The notes beneath the pieces are model-generated. The model was given only the letters and a program-made list of their open reading frames with translations, did not search any database and was not told the origin of the DNA. The position numbers were made by a program, and so were the translations under genes. Shown in pieces: positions 54,801-64,000 of a stretch of 64,000 bases of DNA (its first letter is position 1; the number at the start of each line of letters is the position of its first letter). Origin of the DNA: Strongyloides papillosus (taxonomy: Eukaryota > Nematoda > Chromadorea > Rhabditida > Strongyloididae); NCBI GenBank assembly GCA_005656395.1, contig SRSI01000004.1:186001-250000 (forward strand), written 5' to 3'.

Positions 54801-57173
54801 GAATTTATGTCTGGTGGTGAACTTTTTGAGAAAGTAGCTGATGATAAAAATAGAATGACAGAGGATGAAGCAAGAAATTATATGAAACAAATTTGTAACG
54901 CGCTTAAACATATGCATGAAAACAATTTCGTTCATTTAGATTTAAAGCCAGAAAATATAATGTTTACAACTAAGAAGAGTTCACAGTTGAAATTAATTGA
55001 CTTTGGATTAACAGCTAAATTAGACCCTAAAAATCCTGTAAAGGTAACAACTGGTACAGCCGAATTTGCTGCGCCTGAAATTGCCTCTGGAAATCCAGTT
55101 GGATATTTCACTGATATGTGGAGTGTTGGTGTACTTTCATATATACTTCTTAGTGGCTTATCACCTTTCGGTGGAGAAACTGATGAAGAAACATTGAAGA
55201 ATGTTAGGAATTGTGACTGGAATATAGATGATTCGGCGTTCAGTGGTATATCAGATGAAGCTAAAGATTTTATTAGGCGTTTATTAATTGCTGAACCAGA
55301 AAAAAGAATGAATATTTATGAAGCACTTGATCATCCATGGTTTGGTACAAGAGAAGAAAGTGATACAGGAAAAGAAATCCCTGCTGAAAAATACTTTAAT
55401 GTTAGAGATAAAGTTCGTGAAAGATATGATGCATGGGGCGAACCAAATCCATCTCTTGGACGTGTTGCTAACTTCAGTTCATTGAAAAAACACAGACCTG
55501 AGGAATATCATATTCATGATGCTTGGTTTGAAAGATCTGATGCTCAACCAAGATTCGTTATTAAGCCATATTCTACTTCATGTGATGAAGGACAAAGTGT
55601 CACATTTTACTGTCGTGTTATTGCTCCATCTCCACCAATTGTCACCTGGCATAAGGATTCAAATGAATTAAGACAATCTGTTAAATATATGAAGAAATAT
55701 AATGGTAATGATTATGCACTCACCATTAATCGCGTTAAAATGGATGATCGTGGTGAATATGTAGTTAGAGCACATAATTCATATGGTTCAAAGGAAGAAT
55801 CATGCCATTTAACTGTAAACAAAATAAAGAATGAAATTAAGGTAGAGCCAATTGAACCAAAAATTCGTATTAGAACACCACCTACAGTGCCAGAATTCGA
55901 GGAAAATACCTTACCACCACAATTTACATTCCTTCTTCGTCCTCGTTTAATTCAAAAACATCACCAATGTAAACTTATTTGTTCAGTTACTGGAAATCCA
56001 ATACCAAAGATCGAATGGTTTAAGGATGGTGTACCTGTAAATCAAGATCGTGTTCAACTAAATTATAAATCTGGTGTATGCAGTCTTGAAATATTTAATG
56101 CTAAAAAAGAAGATGCTGGTGAATATGTTTGCAGAGCTACAAATGAATATGGAGTTGATGAAACTGACTGCCTTGTTTCAGTTCAAGAACGTGGTGAAGC
56201 ATTACCATCAGTAACTAGTTTTACTAATTTTAGACATAGAAGAACAGCTGATACTTTACGTTCTAACATAGATATTGAAAGGTCAAGAAGTTCAAGCAAT
56301 GTTAGAGCTTCTGCTAAATATAAAGACTATTTTAATAGTATGTCATCTTCACTCATTCAATCATCATCTTCATCATCATCACATAGATCTACATTAGGAC
56401 AAAAAGAATATGGCAGTTCGCGCCAATCTCCATTTGAAACAATTCCAGCAAGTCCAAATGTAACAAAAGATCTTTCAGATACAATAAACAATATTAATGG
56501 ATTATTAAGTAAAAATCATTCTTTGACAACCCATATAAATCCTATAATTGCTAATCCTGGATCATCAGGAAAATTTATTGCTGTTGGCAAAGGAAAAGGA
56601 ATATGGATGAAGAACAATAAACCTATAAAGATGACAGAAAATTGTACAATAGAATCTAATGGAGATACACATACATTAATATTAAACAACCTTAAGGAAG
56701 AAGATTCGGGAATTATTCAATTTGATCTTAACCTTGATGATAATAAATTATCATCTGTAGCCTCATTAATTGTAAATGGTAAGTTATGACATTATTTAGC
56801 TCAATTTTTATAATTAAAATATTTATAGGTGAAAAAACAACAGACGGAAATGTAATTTCTTTACCACAATCTGTAACTGTTGATGAATTCTCACCAGCTA
56901 AATTTATTTTGGAGTTCGAAAATGCTGACAATATAACAGTTCAATGGTTTAAAGACGGTGAAAAAGTGGAAAATAATGACTCTCATAAGTCAGTCAAGTC
57001 CGCTAACACATTTAAGCTTGATTTTAAAGTATGTTTTCAAATTTTATTAAATAATACTTATTTTTTCTTTTAAGTCAACCACAAAATCTGACGAAGGAAT
57101 ATACATTGTCAAAGTAATTAAAGATAAGAAAGCCATAGCTAAATACAGTGCTAATTTAATTGTCAATGCTTAA
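30827..57173 (+). CDS. unc-22: Twitchin (UNC-22), giant muscle Ig/Fn3 protein kinase
   Basis: Thirteen exons: 30827-31357, 31412-31733, 31778-31941, 32787-33341, 36838-37029, 37204-37299, 37339-37566, 37672-37725, 37926-38270, 38583-39004, 39050-56778, 56829-57028 and 57075-57173. Phases close to about 6978 residues, as in C. elegans. It starts MPGAPRFIQKPSIQQTP. Order: two Ig domains, a basic Ser/Pro-rich linker, Ig, a charged Ser/Lys/Glu-rich linker (exons 4-9), about five Ig domains, then roughly ten Fn3-Fn3-Ig super-repeats, triple-Fn3 sets, an Ig pair, Fn3 pair, Ig pair, Fn3, a kinase (residues ~6142-6401), and at least four Ig domains with a Ser-rich linker between them. The kinase keeps its Lys, HLDLKPEN and DFGL motifs and should be active. 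In worms twitchin lies in the A-band, bound to myosin, and tunes contraction and relaxation; the kinase is held off by a C-terminal tail. Small-exon borders in the linker are the least certain part. Confidence 0.95.
31942..32786 (+). other. Twitchin intron 3 (845 bp)
   Basis: Phase 0, bounded by GTGAGT and TTTTAG. AT-rich, with no frame or repeat recognised. Confidence 0.7.
33342..34020 (+). other. Twitchin intron 4, part before the nested ORF
   Basis: 679 bp, AT-rich with pyrimidine-rich patches. Just before the nested ORF is a TATA-like and CT-rich run (about 33958-33985, ending TTCTCTCCG). It may be the promoter of the nested unit or of an alternative twitchin start. No other feature is seen. 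Confidence 0.45.
34021..35331 (+). CDS. Novel 436-residue ORF inside twitchin intron 4, with ~100-residue repeats
   Basis: One uninterrupted frame of 436 residues on the twitchin strand, wholly within the 3.5 kb intron between twitchin exons 4 and 5. It is too long and too ordinary in codon make-up to be chance in such AT-rich DNA. I recognise no family. The product is basic and Ser/Asn/Lys-rich, with no signal peptide or membrane segment, so probably intracellular. Residues 62-103 (RRKSMSDIHAFV...) and 162-203 (YRSKSTSDIHEFV...) are clear copies exactly 100 residues apart. They share S-x-SDIH-x-FV, G-x2-R-x-NIL, and DL-x2-P-x-P-x-E. A degenerate third copy starts at 262 (HSNSMSNMIPF). RRKS and RSKS are basic sites suitable for AGC-type kinases. 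It could be a separate nested gene or, because a donor at 35299 is in phase with twitchin exon 5, the first exon of an alternative twitchin isoform. Confidence 0.75.
   Translation: MSFLSKTTSDTDLQKKINTNSFSSIEAKVKEWKRKNYDYQQKKYQTLGNNLLQPLNSIANDRRKSMSDIHAFVLTKLPTGHARHNILKHMIDLETPTPTENGSILDDDDFLLTRRKNSYGYKNTGLQKCRSSASTIGSNFDIDKNSSKFSYVLPSIRTTQYRSKSTSDIHEFVRSRMMEGTCRSNILFDILDLAIPVPSERSSFHDDISSLKDWKSLVQLKPISINENKCRKLSPVPPLIFGRTMLRKTSLRNTAMTGGLVHSNSMSNMIPFNKTIVFDHIIPEEIESAIKSPIRTTPSPKSCDKKQYFDLSSFTKNGLSNVKQNSGASINGKQNSALVLTDDKNRSNKKSHDKKKLEFGNVSSTNLRVANNNVNTGKRSSANDNKPIDMMNDPKCSSGEKKLKNRDNAMRKFAVCSNDLMDNVEMVKSTFLCNDI
35332..36837 (+). other. Twitchin intron 4, part after the nested ORF
   Basis: 1.5 kb of AT-rich DNA that should include the 3' UTR of the nested ORF if it is a separate gene. 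A 60-codon frame at 36125-36307 is hydrophobic and unsupported. The twitchin acceptor is the TTTTTAG ending at 36837. Confidence 0.6.
38271..38582 (+). other. Twitchin intron 9 (312 bp)
   Basis: Phase 0, GTAAGA donor and an acceptor ending TTGTAG, less typical than TTTTAG or TTTCAG elsewhere here. No feature inside. Confidence 0.6.
41160..49400 (+). repeat. Tandem ~880-nt Fn3-Fn3-Ig coding super-repeats in twitchin
   Basis: The core of twitchin is built from about ten units of two Fn3 domains and one Ig domain. The codons for the recurrent DWD start of one Fn3 lie at 42669, 43560, 44430, 45321, 46206, 47088 and 47964, so the period is 870-891 nt. Each Ig opens with a motif like KIDR...KVRAGQ and has GEPxPxxxW. 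This is the same super-domain pattern known for twitchin and titin. The DNA copies have diverged and the repeat is seen mainly at protein level. Confidence 0.88.
54565..55340 (+). other. Twitchin kinase catalytic domain
   Basis: Within exon 11 of twitchin, residues about 6142-6401 of my model. Visible motifs: GNGAFGVV glycine loop, AAKFV with the ATP Lys (codon at 54663, K6175), HLDLKPEN with the catalytic Asp (54939, D6267), DFGL (54999, D6287), AAPE in place of APE and a WSVGVLSYILLSG helix. This is the titin/MLCK type of Ca2+/calmodulin-kinase-related domain. The segment that follows (MNIYEALDHPWF, then about 70 charged residues) matches the place of the autoinhibitory tail in twitchin and titin. 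No catalytic residue is missing. Confidence 0.93.
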
Positions 57174-58124
57174 ATATGTTAACACTATCAATTGTCCCAA
57201 AACAATACCTTGACACAAAAAATAACGACATTACCTTAATTGTACAACGATCAATCTGTATAAATATAAAAAAAAATACATTGCCCCCTTGGTGTACTTT
57301 TTTTATACTTTATATCAACAAAATTCATGACTTACATCTCTCCTCATTTTTTTATATTATTCTCATAGATTTTTATTATGTTTTTTAGCTAATTTCATGA
57401 AAACTTTTTCATATACTTTCAACGATTATATTACTTTTCTTATTGTTTAAAATTTATGTAGTCATTTTTATTATGCTAGATAATCATTAGATTTACATTA
57501 ATATTTTTTTATCTAATGTTAAAAAAATTAATTAGTAGAAGAATGTATTTCTGCAACTAACCTTCCCAATAGAGGATTAATATACTTCTGCCTACTTTTT
57601 AAAAATATTCTCTATCAACATTTATAAGATTTTAATACCTACTGCTGCTACTACTACTCCAAAAAAGAGAATTAACAGTGTCAACATAATCAAAGAATTT
57701 TTAACTCAAAATTATTACAGTAGCATTGGAAATGTTATCATAAAAAATCAAATTTATTCATTTTATCTATCAAAAAGACATTTTAATACAATTTTTTTCA
57801 AACAATTAAATACATTACAACATCAATTTTTATGAATATCAAAATAACGCAATAAAACTAAGAGATATTTTATGAAATTCATGTGAATATTTAAAAAAAA
57901 GAATTATGGTGAATTTTTAAATGAATTTACACTTCAAAAGTTATATATTAGGAAGAAGATGTAGTTTCATAAAACTTTTATTAGTTTAACATTTGCAATT
58001 TTTATGTTTTTTTTCTTTATAATATCCTAAATAAATACATTTAAATAATAGTTTTTTATTTAAAATAACTAAAAAATATATTTTAACAAAAGATAAAAAA
58101 AGGAAGAATAATATAGGTAAAAAA
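57174..58124. other. Convergent intergenic region, twitchin / MED14
   Basis: 950 bp between the stops of two facing genes; both 3' UTRs should lie here. A 70-codon frame at 57176-57388 starts right after the twitchin stop and is not credible. A short CTG/CTA-type triplet run sits near 57641-57657. No RNA gene is seen. Confidence 0.5.
58055..58060 (-). promoter_or_regulatory. Candidate polyadenylation signal for MED14
   Basis: AATAAA on the minus strand, about 65 nt past the MED14 stop codon. Positional support only. Confidence 0.35.
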
Positions 58125-61100
58125 TTAAGTTATTACTACTGGTTCTTTTAATTGATGAATTAATAAAATTTTAATGCATGATTCAATAACGCAATCATTA
58201 TTTTCTTTGGCAATTTCATTGTGTTTTGTGATTTTATCATTAATAAATTTCATTAAATCAGTTGCAGGTTTATGTAAATTTAATCTATTATTTTTAATAT
58301 CCCAAACAGCATTTAATTTCAAACGATCAGGATCAATACATTTACTATCTTTGCTTTCTCTTTTTTGGGGACGAAGTGATACCTAATAAAATATTTTAAT
58401 AGTTTTAAATTAAAATAGAAAAAAAAACATACCGGAACAAGTACACGAAAAGATTTTTCATCAATTAAAAATGATGGTGAATATTGAACTGTTTGATCAG
58501 AATTCCTATGATCATTACTTACTAAGTCTAAAGATAGTCTATAATAATGATTTGACGGGGGTTTCATCTCTAACTCCATTAGAAGAGTTAAATTGGCAAA
58601 TGACATAGGATAGGTTAGACGAAGGATATTCATAAACGAGTAGACACCTTGTGGGCAATTACCATTACTTAATACTTTTTCAAAATATTTCTCGGCCATT
58701 TTTATTTCACTCTCAGATGGTTTAAATGACCCTTCATATTCAATTTTTGCTTTCAAATCGAAAGTATTTGGTTCTAGGTAGACTGTAAAATGAATTGTAC
58801 ATGGAATAGTTCCATTGGGTAAGGTGGCTCCTTGAAAAGTAACTTTTGTATAAAATGATGTTCTTTGAAAATCACTAAAACGTATATTACATCCTTTTGA
58901 TATTGTCTTTTCTTTTTGTTGACTAAATATTATTCTTAATTTGTCAAATGAACGTAGGTTAATTAAATATTTTCCTATGACACTATAATTATTATCAACG
59001 GTGTTGAGGGCTGTTAATCTTTCAAATGCAGACAATGATAAACGGTAAACTTTTCTTGATGTTGTAAAATAAGTGTTTCTTTCAACTGAGTTCATTTGAT
59101 TTAATGATTTAGATGCTGCATTTTGTGTTTGTACTTTAAGAAAATTTTGCAAGCCAATTAATGATGGTTCACCATATGAACAATCTTTTATATAAACAAA
59201 ATTTATATCATATACATATATACCAAGTGAAAATATTCCATTGGAAAGTCTAAAAGAATGCTCATCAACTATAAATAATTCAAACTGAAATTCTTGATTA
59301 TGAAAGATTGTCTCACGAGAGATCTGTCCAAATGCCTCTGTCGATATAAATTTTGGTTTAATCGATCTATATAAATATGTTAGTGCGTCAGTTGTATTTA
59401 CAAGATAATGGATAACATCTCTTAAAAAATATTCCTTCCTCGTCATCTCATGAATATATAATGATACTGAGTTATGAATATTAATGTATGTTTGATTTGA
59501 TGATTGATAAACATCATTAACTCCATTGACAAAATTTTTAGGTGAACCAACACCAAATGACATTATATATGTTTTTCTACTTGGTTTATACGTTAGAAAC
59601 ATCAATTGATCCCTATTTTTACCATAAGCAATGATTAACTTTTGAAAATTGAATATTTTAATATTGCAAAATTTCCTATAATAAGCATAGTAATACTTTG
59701 AAAAATGAAAAACCTGTTTATAAATCATTGTACATATTGCTATTTTTTCAATAAAATTGGTCGAAACAATATCTAGTGAAGCTGATGTGCATGCCATTGA
59801 TGACGATGTCCTACTAGATAAAATAAAATTTCTTTTACCACAATGTTTTGTTGATATATCTTCTAATAACGTGTGTTTGCAAAAATCAGCGATTATAGGT
59901 ATATTTTGGATGTAAAATTCAAATGGCCATAATAATTTTGCACGATTATCACAAAAGACTAAAAGATTCTTGATATTATTTAAGAATTCTAAATCTTTTG
60001 GTTGAAGGAATGGGATGAAATTGATTTTAAGTTTTATTGGGTCATTTGGTTTTTCATAGTTTATTGGTTCTACCGTGATACCTTTCTTCTTGAAATCTTC
60101 TGTTAACCTTAAATGTCTTACTTTCATATCCATAACTAAGATAAGATTTTTTATCTCACTAGACAGGTGACTAATTTTTGGAGGATTAGATGAATTTTTA
60201 AATAAAAGTTTTGTGTTTATACTACTTTCTATATCTTCTTCTTTTGATTCTTGAATTACATCATTGAATGGAAATATTAATACTTCATCGTTATTATTTT
60301 TAAACACAATATATTGTGATATTGAAATGCCATTGCTGATGTGTTTGGTAAAGAAAAAGATACAATAGTATGGGAGATCCCGGTGAAATTTAATACAAAT
60401 TCTATCTTTTTCTTTATCCTTCAAAAATTCTCTGGCTTTTTCCGGTAAGATAGCTTCACTAACTATTAAGTAATTTAAACCTATAATTTCTTTATATTTC
60501 TTCATCAAAAAATTAACTCTTATGTTATTTATTAAACGCTGAATTTCATTTACGTGTCCATTATTATTTAAAGTTTCACTAAGTTTATTAATATTTTCAT
60601 CTGAATCATCATATTTAAATGAACAAAAGTAGGCTCCTGTAAAACGATTAACAGTAAAATATAAATATTCATCTTCACCTATATTTGTATCATCTAACAA
60701 TGGGAATTTAATAATTTGTAATAATTCTCCTGAAATAAATGTACCAGCTATTGGGTTTATTTTATTTAATTTTTTTCTTAATATTTGTAACTTTTCTTTT
60801 GCTCTTATTGCTGTTGTTGTACCAATTAATGTATTTAATGAAAGTCGACCTGTATTTGTGTCTAATTGAGGCATATTACTTTTATAGGGCATATGATAAA
60901 CACGTAACCCATGGAATGAAGTGGATTTAGAATGAGTAATAATTAGTTTATATTGTGAAGGGGATATTTTTTTACCATTATATTTGGGCCAATAACTAAT
61001 AATTAGTTTACCACCATCCATATCGTATTTTTCTATTATAAGTTTGCGATTATATTGGTTTTGAATTAATTGTGTAGCTTCACAAAAAATAACGTCTAAT

Positions 61101-62124
61101 TGTAAAGAAAGACAGAATTTATGCATAAAATCATGCAATGTATTAATAGGATTATCAGATTCATTCATTAATTTTTGTAAATGTTGATGCACATTATGAA
61201 GTTGAAGTGGATGGACTAATGTAGTACCATAACCAATGTCGTGTTGTTCAACAAGTATTTTTATATGTAATAATGTCCATTTTTCACTAACGTCACTTGA
61301 TAGTAATGTTAATACTGTCTCATACTCTCCATTAACTTTTAATGATACAGTTCCGTTTCTAATAGTAATATCTGTTATTACAATCGGAATTTTAGTAGAT
61401 ATTAATGAAAGTCTATTTTTTAAAACATGATTTAACCTTGATAGTATAATTTTTTGATCAATTTTTGAAACTGGCGGATCCGGAATAAATCTTTTCTAAA
61501 ATTTTTTAAGAAACTTTAAAAAGATATTACCAAACATACTTTAATAGCTAGTGGCAGACAATTGAAATTTTGCCATATGTTATTAAGAGCTGCCTCCATT
61601 TCAAAGTAAGGTAATCGGGCACCACGTAATTCTACTTTTGCTATTGTATATAATGCATCTGCTGTATCTCTAAATATTTGACTTTGTTGATCTAAAAAAT
61701 ATTGTATTGGTGTACAAAGGCGATACTTCTTAAAATATCTATACCATTTAAGTATAGCAAGTATTTTGGAAAATAGATTCATTGCTACAAATGAAAATTC
61801 AACTAATGATATTTTTTTGCTTTGGTCATATGCTTTTGGTATAAGTTCAGATAAAACAATTAATTCCTGAGATATTTTGTGACTAGCAAATTGTAATAAT
61901 GAGCCAAATGGTATCATCCCCGAGTTATGCGATTGAGGGACAGATGGTAAATATGATAATATTTCCTCAAATTCCTCATCATGTTTATTATTATTTCTAG
62001 AAAATTCCTTTTCTAAACTCCAATTTCTTTTTATATTATCAGTAAATTTGTCAGATGAGAATCTGGCAAATTCTTCTTTTCCATCTGAACTCGAGTCATC
62101 AGAAAAGTTTGAGCCGTCACTCAT
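58125..62124 (-). CDS. rgr-1: Mediator complex subunit 14 (MED14 / RGR-1)
   Basis: Three exons on the minus strand: 62124-61540, 61495-58433 and 58382-58125, all phase 0, giving 1301 residues, near the size of other nematode MED14 proteins. After an acidic, Ser-rich start (MSDGSNFSDDSSSDGKEEF), the conserved N-terminal MED14 region is clear: an amphipathic stretch with FGSLLQFASHKISQEL and a FLDKQ-like motif (YFLDQQSQIF), then RGARLPYF (compare RARLPNF in human), then IPDPP at the exon 1/2 join and RLNHVLKNRL. The rest is poorly conserved, as is usual for this subunit. MED14 is the backbone that joins the head, middle and tail modules of Mediator and carries signals from activators to RNA polymerase II in the nucleus; in C. 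elegans RGR-1 is essential. For the first donor, GTATGT at 61539 gives a better match to the family than a GTAATA site nine bases later. Confidence 0.9.
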
Positions 62125-64000
62125 AACTAAAAAATTTAATTAATTTAATAACAATGAAAGTATAATTCGATAAATATTAAATTAAAAAATAAGGAAATAG
62201 AGATTATCTAATAGTAATAAATAGAAAATGATATAGGTTTTAAATGATATACACTACCTTCCAATTATACAACTATACATTTGCCATTTTCGTTTTGGGG
62301 TAACAGACTAGACATATATCACCTTTAAATTTTGATTAAAAAGAGACAAACAGATGTGTGAATATGTTAGGATGTAATATACCTTTAATAGTATTAAAAA
62401 GCTTTTACAATCATTTTATTGAAATAGAATTTTTGTTGAATTATGTTTCTTGATAAAATTTCATATTTACTAACATTTCTTTTCAAATTTTTGATAATTC
62501 AGTAAAATCATACATTAAAAAGAAAATAATATAATATTTGTTTTAAATGATTTTTTTTACCAATTAATGACTTTTTTAATTCTTGTTTTTCCATATAAGC
62601 AAATAAATTTTATAATGTCGTAACACACAAAGTTAGAAAGTTCATATTGTTTTTTCACCCCAAAATAATATAAATTCAGAAAACTAGAAGCAACTAATTA
62701 TGAAATGAATTAAAAATTATATAGTTGCGATAATAAAGATGATAAGTATTTTATTGCAAGATGGATATAAGTAATTTGATATCATGTACATGTATACATT
62801 TAATATCATTCTGATATATAGAATTTATAGAATTTAATATACTTCACTTTATTATAAAATTTGTAGTATGGTTTATATTATTAAAATAGAGTATGATAGT
62901 TTCAATAGGTACACAGACTTTTTTGCATCCTGAATGTTTTTTATACTTGTTGGATACATTGTCTATAAAAAACACCTACTTTAATAACATTGATAACATA
63001 AAAAAGTAACTCTCCCGTCATAACTTTAACAAATATCCCATAATGTCTTTTTACATATAGTGTGAATAAATTATTATAATATTTCATACCTTTTACAAAA
63101 TCATGATCGTTCTCAATATTTATATAGTTCTAATGGATCATATAGAATAATGATTCCTTTCTGACATAAGCATATATTTCTAAAAAATATAATTATTATT
63201 CATTTTATGATGATTGAAGGTTTTCTAATGGCTATTTTAAAAACAATCTAATTTTACTAGTATTTATGAAAGTAGTAATGATTTTAATTTTTATAATTTT
63301 AAAGTAAAATAGTACTGGACCATCAAAAACCGATAAAACAGTGACAGATAAAGAATTTTTATTTGGATATTATTAATTTTTAAAATATTAAGATATTCAA
63401 ATTAGGTATTTATTGCATTTTTCTTTAATTAATCATTGATTTTTGTACTATTTGTGTATTACGACATTTAACAAATAATTTTGTAAATTTGACATGCATA
63501 TTTTCATAAAAGCACTTTTTTATAATTTTTTTTACATAAGGATATAGAACTTTTTTTAGTAAGTAGAAAATTTCCAATTGGTATGTGCCGTAATTTTGTT
63601 CACTTGTATGTCAGTAGTTATAATTGAACTTTCAATTGATCAAACAACAATTCCTCCCTTTAAGACGTCTCTTTTACAAACGATTGAAATATCTTTCTAC
63701 AAACATTTTCTCTGGTGTCTTGAACAATGATATTAGTCAATGTTTTGACATGATTATAGCCTAGTCCAGTGATATCTTTTGAATACACAAATAAAATTCT
63801 TCATTAAGAATTATGGGAATTTAAAAAAAAATTAATCAAAATGTGGGTTAACAAAATAGATTATACCAAATATTGCTAAAATATCAGTTTTAAACTTAAT
63901 TAAAGGACGATAAACAATTTATATTGAAGATTTTAACTCTAAAAACAACAAACTATATCGGTGAAAAAATTTTTAACAATTTAATTTTGTCGGCATTGGA
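62125..64000. other. Upstream region of MED14, AT-rich to window end
   Basis: About 1.9 kb with no open frame of useful length, RNA gene or repeat array. The first few hundred bases should contain the MED14 promoter. No gene start is visible before the window ends. Confidence 0.5.

Overview
The window is nuclear DNA from a nematode with a very AT-rich genome. The non-coding DNA is dominated by A and T runs, most introns are about 45-65 bp with GT...AG borders, and every recognisable gene has a nematode ortholog. The composition, gene sizes and few introns fit a clade IV parasite-type genome such as Strongyloides or a relative. That placement is an inference from style, not from a species-specific marker.

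Layout, left to right. 1868-3259 (+): a five-exon neuropeptide-type rhodopsin-family GPCR. 4066-7182 (+): the FIP200/Atg11-type autophagy scaffold (EPG-7 ortholog), with an N-terminal ubiquitin-like part, coiled coils and a C-terminal claw domain. 10644-16097 (+): netrin (UNC-6), seven exons with three introns of 0.75-1.55 kb. 16958-18500 (-): a secreted-then-anchored single-pass membrane protein of unknown function, convergent with netrin. 20835-23594 (+): a large extracellular CUB-like protein with a hydrophobic C-terminal tail. 23939-25485: a fold-back (long terminal inverted repeat) transposable element with a perfect 10-bp flanking duplication, sitting in a 7.2 kb gene-free stretch. 30827-57173 (+): twitchin (UNC-22), about 6978 residues in 13 exons, one of them 17.7 kb long. 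A 436-codon ORF with three ~100-residue repeats sits inside its fourth intron at 34021-35331. 58125-62124 (-): Mediator subunit MED14 (RGR-1), convergent with twitchin.

The genes do not form a pathway or an operon. They cover peptide signalling (GPCR), autophagy (EPG-7), axon and cell guidance (netrin), two extracellular or membrane proteins, muscle sarcomere structure and signalling (twitchin) and transcription (MED14). Most gene models close cleanly: exon phases add up without a frameshift and the products have full family length, so I see no pseudogene. The least known items are the ORF nested in the twitchin intron, the minus-strand membrane protein and the fold-back element.
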